A program made the translations under genes and the position numbers. From a bacterium (lineage in GTDB: Bacteria > Bdellovibrionota > FAC87 > UBA2466): 12,994 nucleotides of DNA. Every line of letters starts with the position of its first letter. Positions within the stretch are counted from its first letter, which is position 1. The stretch is from assembly GCA_019750655.1 (NCBI GenBank), contig JAIEOG010000285.1, positions 1 through 12,994 on the forward strand, written 5' to 3'. Positions 1-9,927 of this stretch are shown one piece after another. Under the pieces are notes generated by a model. The model was not told the DNA's origin, searched no databases, and worked only from the letters and a program-made list of their open reading frames with translations.

Positions 1-582
1 AACAAGTTCTTGGCTGGGCACCGTGAAGGAGCCCGTACCCGTGAGGGTGGCTCGGCTGATTTTTCCGATGTCGCGCATTTTGGGATCGCGTACCTCGTAA
101 ACCAAAGAGTAGGTCACCTGGCCGTTCAAAGGATCTCCACTCGCTTTGGAATGGAACTCGAGGCGAATGGGGCACTGATCGCCCTGAATGCGGAAATCGA
201 CTTCTTGGAGCTTTGTCCGCAGGATCATGCCATTGCGGAGCGTGGGCAGGTTTAAGTCAGAGGGTAAGGGGCGCGGGACGTCGCAATCGCCGATCTGGAT
301 CGAAGTAAGGAGCAAGCTCGCCATCTCGTCAGCGTCTTGATCTTGAGTCGTCGTATCGCAAGCCGTGCTGCCGGGAGGGCACGCGGCTGCAAAACCGCCG
401 GGCTTGGCCACGGAAGCTACCGAGAGCGCCATTCCGATATCGCCCAGTGTATTGAGAAACTGGTCGGTTTGCTTCGCGCTCAGTGGTGAGAGCTGCAACG
501 AAGTCACTTCAGTGGAGTTAGAGCAAGCGCTGGCAAGTAACAGCGCGGAAAAAGCCGCCGTGGTTTGGAAAATGCGTCGCAT
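1..582 (-). CDS. Putative lipoprotein of unknown function (C-terminus beyond the left edge)
   Basis: A 194-residue open frame runs from an ATG at 582 to the left edge without a stop, so the C-terminus is missing. The N-terminus is MRRIFQ followed by a short hydrophobic stretch (TTAAFSALLLASA) and Cys20. This reads as a lipoprotein signal with a slightly atypical lipobox (A-S-A-C, Ala rather than Leu at -3), so lipidation is likely but not certain. The mature part has four more cysteines (68, 75, 100, 137) that could form disulfides, a Thr/Asp/Gln-rich linker near 76-86, and then a probable beta-rich region (about 95-190) with alternating hydrophobic residues. The start is backed by an AAGGGGG stretch just upstream (minus strand). 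It lies 73 bases downstream of another minus-strand secreted protein and may share its transcript. I do not recognise the family. The reading frame and envelope location are well supported; function is unknown. Confidence 0.8.
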   Translation of the reverse strand, partial: MRRIFQTTAAFSALLLASACSNSTEVTSLQLSPLSAKQTDQFLNTLGDIGMALSVASVAKPGGFAAACPPGSTACDTTTQDQDADEMASLLLTSIQIGDCDVPRPLPSDLNLPTLRNGMILRTKLQEVDFRIQGDQCPIRLEFHSKASGDPLNGQVTYSLVYEVRDPKMRDIGKISRATLTGTGSFTVPSQELV

Positions 583-606
583 GAGGCCCCCTTAAAACTA
601 GGGGCG

Positions 607-634
607 ACACTAGCATGGGGCTTTTGAAACTCAA
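607..634 (-). promoter_or_regulatory. Weak candidate sigma70-type promoter for the left-edge lipoprotein
   Basis: On the minus strand, TTGAGT (634-629) and TAGTGT (612-607) are separated by 16 bases. Both are partial matches to the -35 and -10 consensus. The -10 would lie about 25 bases before the ATG at 582. The gap between this gene and its upstream neighbour is only 73 bases, so read-through from upstream is equally possible. Confidence 0.2.
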
Positions 635-655
635 GATCTTAAGGGCGGGGCTTGG

Positions 656-949
656 TTAGAGCGGGCTGGCCGGTTCCATCGCGCGGCAGTTGCGGATTTG
701 GATGAACGTTTCGGCGACCTGGCCCTCTCGCGTCTCGGTGACGATGACCTTTTCGAACCGCATCATGCCTTTGGCTTCTTGGACTTTGGTTTCATTCTGG
801 CTGGCCTGGATGCTCGTCGGGTGGGCCGAGAACAGCTCAAGGCATTCTTTTTCAAAGTATACCTTCGGCTCGTCCGCCAGAGACTGAGACGTGTGCAGAA
901 TGGTTAGAACCACGAAAAGGCGAGCCCAAGGGGCCAATCGGATGCGCAT
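656..949 (-). CDS. Small secreted protein of unknown function, 97 residues
   Basis: The frame is open further upstream (to 1087), but the best start is the ATG at 949. It has a GAGGA ribosome binding site 7 bases upstream (957-961), and a clean signal peptide begins there: MRIR, then a hydrophobic core (LFVVLTIL), then a plausible cleavage site after SQSLA before DEP. The mature protein would be about 72 residues, charged, with two cysteines (36 and 88) that could pair in the periplasm. The middle (about 45-62) is Gln/Glu/Lys-rich and probably helical; residues 64-88 look like beta strands (FEKVIVTETR, ETFIQIRNC). The longer upstream reading would add 46 residues ahead of the signal peptide and is less likely. 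No family is recognised. It lies upstream of the left-edge lipoprotein on the same strand, so the two may be a small operon of envelope proteins. Confidence 0.7.
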   Translation of the reverse strand: MRIRLAPWARLFVVLTILHTSQSLADEPKVYFEKECLELFSAHPTSIQASQNETKVQEAKGMMRFEKVIVTETREGQVAETFIQIRNCRAMEPASPL

Positions 950-1103
950 CGAACTATCCTCATAAAGCCGTAATAATGTTCTCATCTTAAGGGCCAAAAG
1001 CCGTTCAATTATGAAGAAATGGTGGGACATTGGGCCGGGGCCTTCGCGTGGATCGGATTTTGCTAGGTAATTTAATGGCTTAGGCACCCGCAGGGAGGCC
1101 TCA

Positions 1104-1132
1104 TTGAAGAGCGCAACTTAGCCGATTAGTAT
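1104..1132 (+). promoter_or_regulatory. Candidate sigma70-type promoter for the RND exporter (and perhaps ileS)
   Basis: TTGAAG (1104-1109) and TAGTAT (1127-1132) are separated by exactly 17 bases. Each matches four of six consensus positions. A transcript starting near 1139 would have a leader of about 20 bases before the ATG at 1161. It lies in the 211-base divergent gap between the minus-strand small secreted protein and the exporter, where a promoter is expected. I saw no clear promoter for the minus direction in this gap. Confidence 0.35.
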
Positions 1133-1160
1133 CTGGTCCTTTCATCAACCCGGAAGCCTC

Positions 1161-3611
1161 ATGTCAAACGACGCGATTAAGAGCCCCTGGATAAAGAAAT
1201 TCACCATTACCTGGTCAGCCCCCATCACCATCGTGCTGGGTGTGTTGGCGCTGGTAGGTTTTTACCTCGGCTTGGGAGTGCAGTTGAAACTCTCCCTCAC
1301 CGACCTGCTTCCGGACAATCACCCGGCGGTGGTGAAGTTCAATAAGCTCACCGAAATTGTGGGTGGGGTGGGATTCTTCGCAATTGTGTTGGATGCGCAA
1401 GACGCGAAGTCGCACCTCGAAGTAGCGCCCAAGATTATTGAGGAGCTGAAAAAGACGCCCCTTCTGCGCAGTAGCTCCTTCCACCGCGAACAACGCTTTT
1501 TCGAAGACCACATGCTCTACTACATGGATGTGGAAAAACTTCGAGAGCTCGATCGCAACATCGAAAAAGAAATCAAAGTTTCGAAAAAGAAGGTCTTCGA
1601 TCTCGGTCTGTTTGATGACGAGAAAAAGACGGAAGAACCCGCCGCCTTCAACCAAGACTTAACGGCACGGGCGAAGAAATCGGCCGAAACGACACCCTAC
1701 CTCACATCCCCCGATGGCAAAAACTTGCTCATCATGGCGAAGCCCAGTTTCGACTCGACGGATCTAAAGAAAACTGCTGAGCTCATCGCCTACTGTGAAA
1801 AGATTCTGAAAGATATTCTGCCAGCCGGTGTGACCTACCGCTTCGGTGAGCGTTACTACAATAAAGTTTTGGAAACGGAAATGATCCAAGGCGATATCTC
1901 GCGCTTGGGTCTCCTGTCGATCTCGCTCATCATGTTGGTGCTGTTGCTTTACATCCGCAGCTTCCGTGCCATGGCCGTGATTTTCATCCCTGTGTTCATG
2001 GGCCTTGGGATTACGATGGGGGCGACGCGCCTGTTCATCGGGCATATCAACATTATTACTGGCTTCCTTGTCGGGATTCTTTCCGGCTTGGGCGTCGATT
2101 ACAGCGTGCACTTGTTCCTGCGGTTACGCCTAGAGCGGCGTGAGCCCTCAAGCAACGAACCGGATATTTTCTGGCGCACGATTTCCAGCACCGGCCATTC
2201 TATTTTCGTGGGTGCCGCGGCGGCTGCGTTTACGTTCTTCCTGCTGTCTTTCAGCTCTTTCCGCGCTTTCTCGGAGTTTGGCTTTGTTTGCGGCACGGGG
2301 ATTGCGGCAGTCTTTATCTGCTTGCTCTTGAGCTTCTCGTGCCTTGCGCGGTTTTTCCGGGCGGATACTTTGCCTGTGCCTCCCCCGCTGTTTAAGAACT
2401 TCGAATTCCCGATGATCCCGGTGCCGAAAGGGTTTGTCGTCGCTTGCGTAATCACCGGTGCGATCATGGTGATGGCTTCGCAGGTGGGCTTCCAATACGA
2501 CTTCGAAAAGATGATGAAGCACTCCACTGAGATGGAGGAAGTCGCGCACTTGATCGACAAAGTCTACGGACGCTCGGCCGTTCCCTCCGCAATTGCTGCG
2601 GATACCAAAGAAGAAGCTTTGGCGATCGAGAAGAGCATTCGTGAGAAGTATATCCCGGCCTTGGTAACGGACGTGATTAGTGGCGCCAGCATTGTGCCAG
2701 AAAACCAGGCCGAGAAAGCTACGGTCATGGCGCACATGCGCACGACGTTGAAGCCGATCAAAGACCGGTGGATTGAAAAAGTGCTTGGCGTGCCCGGTGA
2801 GGGCGTACGCCGCTGGGTGAATGCTAACCCCTTCACCTTCACCGACATTCCGGAGCATTTGCAGGACGCTCTGCGCGGCCAGAACAACAAGGGCTATTTG
2901 CTCTATGTTTATCCGGCTGTTTCGATGAGCCATTACGACGGAGTTTCGGCTTTTGCCGGCATGCTACGGGCCGTGGAGAAAGAATTCCCGAACGCATTGA
3001 CGGGCTCCGATGCCGTGGTTTTCTCCGACATCTTGGACCTCATCAAACGCGACGGCTCGGTCATCTTGGTGATGATCTTCCTGTCGGTGGGTTTCTTCAT
3101 CTGGCTGAACACGCGCCGGATGGGCGATACGATCGCTAGCTATGTGCCTTTGCTCCTCGCTTTCGTCGTGGGCATGGGCTTGATGGCGATCTTCGGCGTC
3201 CAATTCAACATCTTGAACATCACGATCATCCCTTCGTTCGTGGCTCTTGGAATCGACGTGCCGATCCACCTGGTGCACCGAGCTCGTGAAACGCGTTCTG
3301 GCTTTAAGGCCGCGCGCGATCTCGCTCCGGGCATCAACCTTGCGATGGGGACTTCGGTCATCGGGTTCGGGATTCTGATATTTGCCCGTGCTGGCGTTTT
3401 GAAAAGCCTGGGCGATATCGCGACCGTCGGAACGCTAGCGATTTGGTGGGTAGGGTTGTTTATGCTCGCTTCTGCGTTGGAATGGAGCTACCGCCGCAAG
3501 GCCGCTAAAGGGCAAAGCCCCGATTCCGGCAGCGAAGAGCGAGAGCCGACTGCGGGCCTGGAAGAGTTGCCCGGCGTAACCCCCGATCGCTCGTTGCAGA
3601 TGAAGAACTAG
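1161..3611 (+). CDS. RND-superfamily exporter with two MMPL/SSD-like membrane domains, 816 residues
   Basis: This is a large inner-membrane transporter of the RND superfamily (MMPL branch), which typically moves lipids or other hydrophobic molecules outward using the proton gradient. The layout is a duplicated one: membrane segment 1 (about 18-40); a periplasmic domain (about 41-245) with a charged, Lys/Glu-rich insert near 125-175; a five-helix block (about 248-395) holding the signature GLGVDYSVH (309-317); helix 7 (about 424-443); a second periplasmic domain (about 445-630); and a final five-helix block (about 633-775) with the matching signature GIDVPIH (697-703). The last 35 or so residues are a polar cytoplasmic tail. 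The paired Gly-x-Asp motifs in the fourth helix of each half fit the proton-relay position of the family. The start has a GGAAG-like site just upstream. It is 68 bases ahead of ileS on the same strand. The substrate cannot be told; the LLPDNHP segment after helix 1 differs from my recollection of hopanoid transporter HpnN. Confidence 0.88.
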   Translation: MSNDAIKSPWIKKFTITWSAPITIVLGVLALVGFYLGLGVQLKLSLTDLLPDNHPAVVKFNKLTEIVGGVGFFAIVLDAQDAKSHLEVAPKIIEELKKTPLLRSSSFHREQRFFEDHMLYYMDVEKLRELDRNIEKEIKVSKKKVFDLGLFDDEKKTEEPAAFNQDLTARAKKSAETTPYLTSPDGKNLLIMAKPSFDSTDLKKTAELIAYCEKILKDILPAGVTYRFGERYYNKVLETEMIQGDISRLGLLSISLIMLVLLLYIRSFRAMAVIFIPVFMGLGITMGATRLFIGHINIITGFLVGILSGLGVDYSVHLFLRLRLERREPSSNEPDIFWRTISSTGHSIFVGAAAAAFTFFLLSFSSFRAFSEFGFVCGTGIAAVFICLLLSFSCLARFFRADTLPVPPPLFKNFEFPMIPVPKGFVVACVITGAIMVMASQVGFQYDFEKMMKHSTEMEEVAHLIDKVYGRSAVPSAIAADTKEEALAIEKSIREKYIPALVTDVISGASIVPENQAEKATVMAHMRTTLKPIKDRWIEKVLGVPGEGVRRWVNANPFTFTDIPEHLQDALRGQNNKGYLLYVYPAVSMSHYDGVSAFAGMLRAVEKEFPNALTGSDAVVFSDILDLIKRDGSVILVMIFLSVGFFIWLNTRRMGDTIASYVPLLLAFVVGMGLMAIFGVQFNILNITIIPSFVALGIDVPIHLVHRARETRSGFKAARDLAPGINLAMGTSVIGFGILIFARAGVLKSLGDIATVGTLAIWWVGLFMLASALEWSYRRKAAKGQSPDSGSEEREPTAGLEELPGVTPDRSLQMKN

Positions 3612-3679
3612 GCAACATTTTCCGCGAGCCAAAGCGGAAGTTTGCGTCGTTTGCGCTTCTATTATAACGTCGCGGTTCC

Positions 3680-6822
<3,143 letters not shown>

Positions 6823-6826
<4 letters not shown>

Positions 6827-7878
6827 CCACGCGGTTGTTGCAGATTGATGCCCTTGATGGCGGGCATGAGCAGGCAGAGCCTGAGGTAGTTCGCGAGTAG
6901 AACATCTTTCGTGCGGCCAGTGGATTTGCTTACGTGGCGGAAATAAGCCGCATCCTTTTTTTGAATCACAAAACCTTGGTGTGAAACATTTAAGTGCGTA
7001 CCGGGAATTTTCCACCCTGGTTTTACGACGTTCAAGATCGTCCCGGTGGGAATGGCACGCAGGAGCTTTTCATCCACGGTGGTGTCTTGGATGAGGTATT
7101 TGAGTTTCACACCGACTACTTCGTTATGGATTTGCTTTTCTAAATCGAGCTCCACGGATTGTGTTTCTCGCGGTATTGCCGACCTGTCTTTCAGAGTTAC
7201 TTCTTTTTCTTCGAGCTCGCGGCGTGCACGTTCTTCCGGGGACACTTCTTTACGGTTGATGAATTTTTCCAAGGGAATATAGGCCAAGTGCGGTGTTTGC
7301 TCTGGTGCTGAGGCAAACTGCGTGACGATTTCTTTCAAGCGGGTGGCGCGTTCGGCGTCTGTTAGGCCCTCGGCGCGGATGACCGACGGAGGGAGTTTCA
7401 GGGCCCAACCTTTTTTCGAAATGACGCCTGCGGCGTACTCCACGCCCCACGCCGCTCCGATGGTGGCGGTAATGTCTTCCAGAGTTCCATTTTGTGTATT
7501 GTTCGGAATCCAATCTACACAGGGAAAGTGGTTCCGTGAGGCGAAGCTGGCTTTGCCTCCGCGGTAGCGGATTTGGCGAAGAGTTTTTTCAAACTGGGAG
7601 ACGCTTTTGGATTTAGCTAGTGCGAGCACCGTTTCCACGAATGTCGTGCAGTCAAAACCGTCGAGGCGATAAGCCGGGCCCGAGTCGTAACGGGAACCGG
7701 GGCCTTCGCCCAAGGGCGCATCTAAGAAGGGTTGGCCCAGAAGCTGGACGCTAGCGCTATCGATGCGGTCTGCCAGCGTGGAGCCCCGGATTCCACTGAG
7801 GGTTTGCTCCACGGTCAAAGGGGCCCCTGCGTGGGCGGGAAAAAACAAAAAACCGATAACCAGAGCAAGCGATCGCAT
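6823..7878 (-). CDS. DUF1460 (N-acetylmuramoyl-L-alanine amidase-like) secreted protein, 351 residues
   Basis: The protein belongs to the DUF1460 family, papain-like (NlpC/P60-type fold) proteins thought to cut peptidoglycan fragments in the envelope. A signal peptide (MRSLALVIGFLFFPAHA) precedes the mature part. The family block LGEGPGSRYDSGPAYRLDGF is followed by DCTTFVE, where Cys77 would be the catalytic nucleophile. SRNHFPCVDWIPNN (114-127) is also characteristic. The probable catalytic histidine is H300, in VSHQGFV (298-304), with H295 also nearby. A strongly charged stretch (about 205-250, rich in Glu, Lys and Arg) lies between the two halves and looks like an insertion; I cannot judge how common it is. 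The ATG at 7878 lacks a strong ribosome binding site and sits inside a potential hairpin (see 7840-7892). The His/Arg-rich gene lies 43 bases upstream on the same strand. The stop shares TTAA with that of ileS. Family assignment is firm; the substrate is inferred. Confidence 0.9.
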
Positions 7879-7892
7879 GCCTAGTTATCGGT
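7840..7892 (-). promoter_or_regulatory. Hairpin plus T-tract enclosing the DUF1460 start codon
   Basis: On the minus strand ACCGATAAC (7892-7884) and GTTATCGGT (7860-7852) are perfect 9-base complementary arms separated by 23 bases. The loop holds TAGGC, the ATG at 7878 and the first codons. The second arm is followed at once by five T, a G and six T (7851-7840). The layout is that of an intrinsic terminator or attenuator, or of a translation-blocking hairpin. The T-run also encodes the Phe/Leu core of the signal peptide, so part of it may have a purely coding origin. Confidence 0.35.
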
Positions 7893-7921
7893 ATTTAAAG
7901 GGTTTTTCTTAAGCTTCCAGC

Positions 7922-8137
7922 CTAGCGGCGGTGGAAGTGGCGGTGCCGGCGGAAGCACGCATGGCGGCGGTGGTGCCGACGGTGCCGGCGGCGGTGCCGA
8001 GCGATTTCACGCACAACCGGGGTTTCGGTGCTTTCCGAAACTTGCGCCGAGCGCGATTCCATAGCCATAGGCTCGACCGCAGAAGCGGTAGCCGAGAGCA
8101 GTAAGCCAGCAAATGCGAGGCTCGCGAGTTTTGTCAT
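7922..8137 (-). CDS. Secreted His/Arg-rich small protein, 71 residues
   Basis: The ATG at 8137 has a near-perfect ribosome binding site (GAGGAGGA, 8148-8141), which decides this start over a longer frame reaching 8278. Residues 1-20 form a textbook signal peptide (MTKLASLAFAGLLLSATASA, cleavage before VEP). The mature protein has about 25 acidic-to-neutral residues (Ser/Glu/Met-rich) and then a tail from about residue 45 to 71 made almost only of Arg and His, with one Cys (61) and two Phe. The tail is built from CGC/CGG/CGT and CAC/CAT codons, giving a GC-rich, repeat-like DNA stretch. Its charge would suit binding to a polyanion (nucleic acid, lipopolysaccharide, teichoic-like polymer) or to metal ions through His; both ideas are inference. 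No known family is recognised. It precedes the DUF1460 gene by 43 bases on the same strand. The signal peptide, strong ribosome binding site and ordinary codon use before the tail argue that it is a real gene. Confidence 0.75.
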   Translation of the reverse strand: MTKLASLAFAGLLLSATASAVEPMAMESRSAQVSESTETPVVREIARHRRRHRRHHRRHACFRRHRHFHRR

Positions 8138-8160
8138 AGGTCCTCCTCTTTTTCGGCACC

Positions 8161-8206
8161 CGGCCCCCAGATTCCAGGCTGGAAGGGGCCGAAACGGCAG
8201 TGCCGT
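8161..8206. repeat. Cluster of inverted repeats in the divergent 8138-8276 intergenic region
   Basis: Three perfect dyads lie within 46 bases: CGGCCCC (8161-8167) with GGGGCCG (8185-8191); inside it TTCCAG-G-CTGGAA (8172-8184); and beside it ACGGCA-G-TGCCGT (8194-8206). In the transcript of the minus-strand His/Arg-rich gene the first two would form a GC-rich branched or bulged hairpin ending about 12 bases before the ribosome binding site. As DNA they could be operators for either divergent gene. No T-tract follows in either direction close enough for a standard terminator. Confidence 0.5.
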
Positions 8207-8276
8207 CCGGAGAGTTAGCAAGGGGTATGCCGGGAAATCCCTGACGGGAAACGCTTGGGATGCTAAGACTTGGCCC

Positions 8277-9551
8277 ATGTCGGGGAACCTTAAAAAGCGG
8301 GTACTCTGCTGCCTTAGTGCACTGGGTTGGACGACGCTTGCGGCGTTGACCGTGTTCCTTTTTGCTCGGGGATTTTTGCGCCGCCCTCACATAGATATCG
8401 AGGATGTTGCACCGGGAGTGACCTTTGATTTCCCTGTCCACGTGGCGTTCTTAGGGCAGGGTACGGACTTCAAATTCGTGATTGCCGAGCGCGCAGGGCG
8501 TGTGCGTTGGGCGCGTCCAAACTCTTCCCGAGTGGAAGGCGAAGTTCTCGATCTCACCTCACAGGTTTATTCCTCTGGAATTGAGGAGGGCCTACTCTCT
8601 CTTGCTTTCGATCCGAAGTTTCCGTCGCGGCCCTACCTGTATGTTTTCTATTCTTTGGACGCGCCCAAGCGTTCGGTGGTGATGCGGTTCACGGTGAATG
8701 ATCGCCTGGTCGCGGATCCCCGATCGGGGCTTAAAATTTTGGAAATCGCAAAACTCCAAGACTCACACAATGGGGGGCTTTTGCTTTTTGATCGCCACGG
8801 GATGTTGTTTGTCTCCGTGGGAGATTCTGGTGTGGGACAGACCTCCGAGCAAGGTACCCAGATTTTGCAACGCAAGACTCGGCTCGGGAGCATCTTGCGG
8901 ATTGATGTTTCGAACGCCTCGGCAAAGCGGCCTTACGCCATTCCGCCGGACAATCCCTATGTAAACTCAGAAGACGGCTCCTTGCCCGAGATCTGGGCAA
9001 ATGGGTTTCGCAACCCCTGGCGGTTTTCTGAGGACGTGCTAACCGATTCCCTCATTGTCGCAGATGTGGGAGCCGAAGCGCGTGAAGAGGTCACGCAAGT
9101 GAGGCGAGGAGAATTTCACGGCTGGCCGCTGGTGGAAGGAGAGGTTTGCCACCAACGCAGTTTCGGGAGCTGTGAGCAACAGAATATAGTAAAGCCGCTC
9201 GCCTCTATCCCACGCAATATCGCAGTGTCTCTCACGGGGGCGGCGATTTATCGTGGAAACGCCGTGCCGGCGTTAAAAGGACGTGTAGTTTTATCGGATT
9301 ATATTCGAGGCATTTTTTCTTTCCCCTATACCCCAGGGTCCACAGTTTTTGAGGTACGCCTCGACGTGTATAAATGGCCCACCATGCGGGGCCCTCATGT
9401 GGGAGCGCTTTATGCGACTTCTAGTTTGACCGTGGGTCCTGATGAGGAAATTTACCTGGTGAATGCCCGCGGTACGTTACGGCGCATCCGCACGATCACT
9501 GCTTGGAAATGGTTGCGAGGGTTTCTCTATGAAATGCTCAGCTTTTCCTAA
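8277..9551 (+). CDS. PQQ-dependent sugar dehydrogenase family protein (GSDH/YliI-like beta-propeller), 424 residues
   Basis: The protein is an envelope-located six-bladed beta-propeller of the glucose/sorbosone dehydrogenase family, which oxidises aldoses with PQQ as cofactor and passes electrons onward. The N-terminus (KKR, then a hydrophobic stretch at about 9-32) is a signal or anchor. The family's key block is DSHNGGLLLF (162-171), in which His164 fits the catalytic base of the soluble glucose dehydrogenases. It is followed by FVSVGDSG (178-185), RLGSILRIDV (202-211), EIWANGFRNPWRF (238-250), DVGAEAREEV (263-272) and HGWPLVEG (281-288). Cys291 and Cys299 could form a disulfide. The ATG at 8277 has no good ribosome binding site, but it is the only sensible start before the membrane segment; the frame is open back to 8028 but overlaps the divergent gene there. 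The stop overlaps the cytochrome gene by 23 bases. The substrate is unknown, and some family members have lost PQQ binding. Confidence 0.87.
   Translation: MSGNLKKRVLCCLSALGWTTLAALTVFLFARGFLRRPHIDIEDVAPGVTFDFPVHVAFLGQGTDFKFVIAERAGRVRWARPNSSRVEGEVLDLTSQVYSSGIEEGLLSLAFDPKFPSRPYLYVFYSLDAPKRSVVMRFTVNDRLVADPRSGLKILEIAKLQDSHNGGLLLFDRHGMLFVSVGDSGVGQTSEQGTQILQRKTRLGSILRIDVSNASAKRPYAIPPDNPYVNSEDGSLPEIWANGFRNPWRFSEDVLTDSLIVADVGAEAREEVTQVRRGEFHGWPLVEGEVCHQRSFGSCEQQNIVKPLASIPRNIAVSLTGAAIYRGNAVPALKGRVVLSDYIRGIFSFPYTPGSTVFEVRLDVYKWPTMRGPHVGALYATSSLTVGPDEEIYLVNARGTLRRIRTITAWKWLRGFLYEMLSFS
9517..9521 (+). promoter_or_regulatory. Ribosome binding site of the cytochrome c gene, inside the dehydrogenase gene
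   Basis: GAGGG lies 7 bases before the ATG at 9529 and within the last codons of the dehydrogenase. It decides the cytochrome start over an upstream in-frame ATG at 9463 and suggests coupled translation of the pair. Confidence 0.6.
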
Positions 9552-9918
9552 GCTCCTAAAGCGCACCATTCTGGTTTTGTTTGCTTTCGCGTTGGGCGCG
9601 CCGCTTTGTGTGCATCTCTTTGATCCAGCATTTGCAGGCTGGTTAGTGCGGGACCGCTCTAGCGAAGAGGTGCGGTTAGGGCGCGAGCTCTACGAAGCGC
9701 GTGGCTGCCAGGCTTGCCACGGGGCCGCCGGACGCCACCCCATTTTTGAAGAGTACCCCGAGATTTCAGGGCAGCGCGAAACGTACACTTACCAGCAAAT
9801 TATACAGATCCGTGACGGACTACGGACCAATGGCGCGTCCCACCACATGCGCTCTGCTATTCAATCAGTTACGGATTCCGAAGCGCAGGCAATTGCGGCT
9901 TACCTAGCGCGCCAGTAG
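9529..9918 (+). CDS. Membrane-anchored or secreted class I cytochrome c, 129 residues
   Basis: This is a small monoheme cytochrome c of the periplasmic type. A positively charged start (PKLLKR) and a hydrophobic segment (about 13-30) form a signal peptide or anchor. The heme attachment site is C60-Q-A-C63-H64 (CQACHG), and the family layout follows: Pro/Gly loop, GQRETYTYQQIIQIRDGLRT (81-100), then HHMRSAIQSVTDSEAQAIAA (105-124), in which Met107 is the probable sixth heme ligand and the last part is the usual C-terminal helix (TDSEAQAIAAYLARQ). This resembles the cytochrome c4/c553 group. It starts inside the end of the sugar dehydrogenase gene, so it is probably translated with it and takes its electrons, a known arrangement for PQQ dehydrogenases. 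It ends two bases short of the convergent thrombospondin-repeat gene. Confidence 0.9.
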   Translation: MKCSAFPKLLKRTILVLFAFALGAPLCVHLFDPAFAGWLVRDRSSEEVRLGRELYEARGCQACHGAAGRHPIFEEYPEISGQRETYTYQQIIQIRDGLRTNGASHHMRSAIQSVTDSEAQAIAAYLARQ

Positions 9919-9927
9919 AGCTACTGG
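9912..9927. repeat. Palindrome holding both convergent stop codons
   Basis: CCAGTAG (9912-9918), AG, CTACTGG (9921-9927) is a perfect 7-base inverted repeat. Each arm carries the Gln codon and TAG stop of one of the two facing genes. With no T-tract on either side and a short stem it is unlikely to be a standard terminator by itself. Confidence 0.5.

Noticed and set aside
950..1087. N-terminal extension of the 97-residue secreted protein
   Set aside because: A GAGGA site and a clean signal peptide begin at 949; the extension would bury the signal peptide.
3612..3679. Hairpin TTCCGC/GCGGAA and a TATTATAAC word between the exporter and ileS
   Set aside because: The 6-base stem has no T-tract, and the -10-like word has no -35 at proper spacing and would leave almost no leader.
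7922..8000. GGCGGTG-type simple repeat as non-coding microsatellite or CRISPR-like array
   Set aside because: The unit is irregular and explained by alternating Arg and His codons of a gene with a signal peptide and strong ribosome binding site; no spacers are present.
8028..8276. Upstream in-frame extension of the sugar dehydrogenase
   Set aside because: It overlaps the divergent His/Arg-rich gene and its leader, and would put about 83 unlikely residues before the signal or anchor segment.
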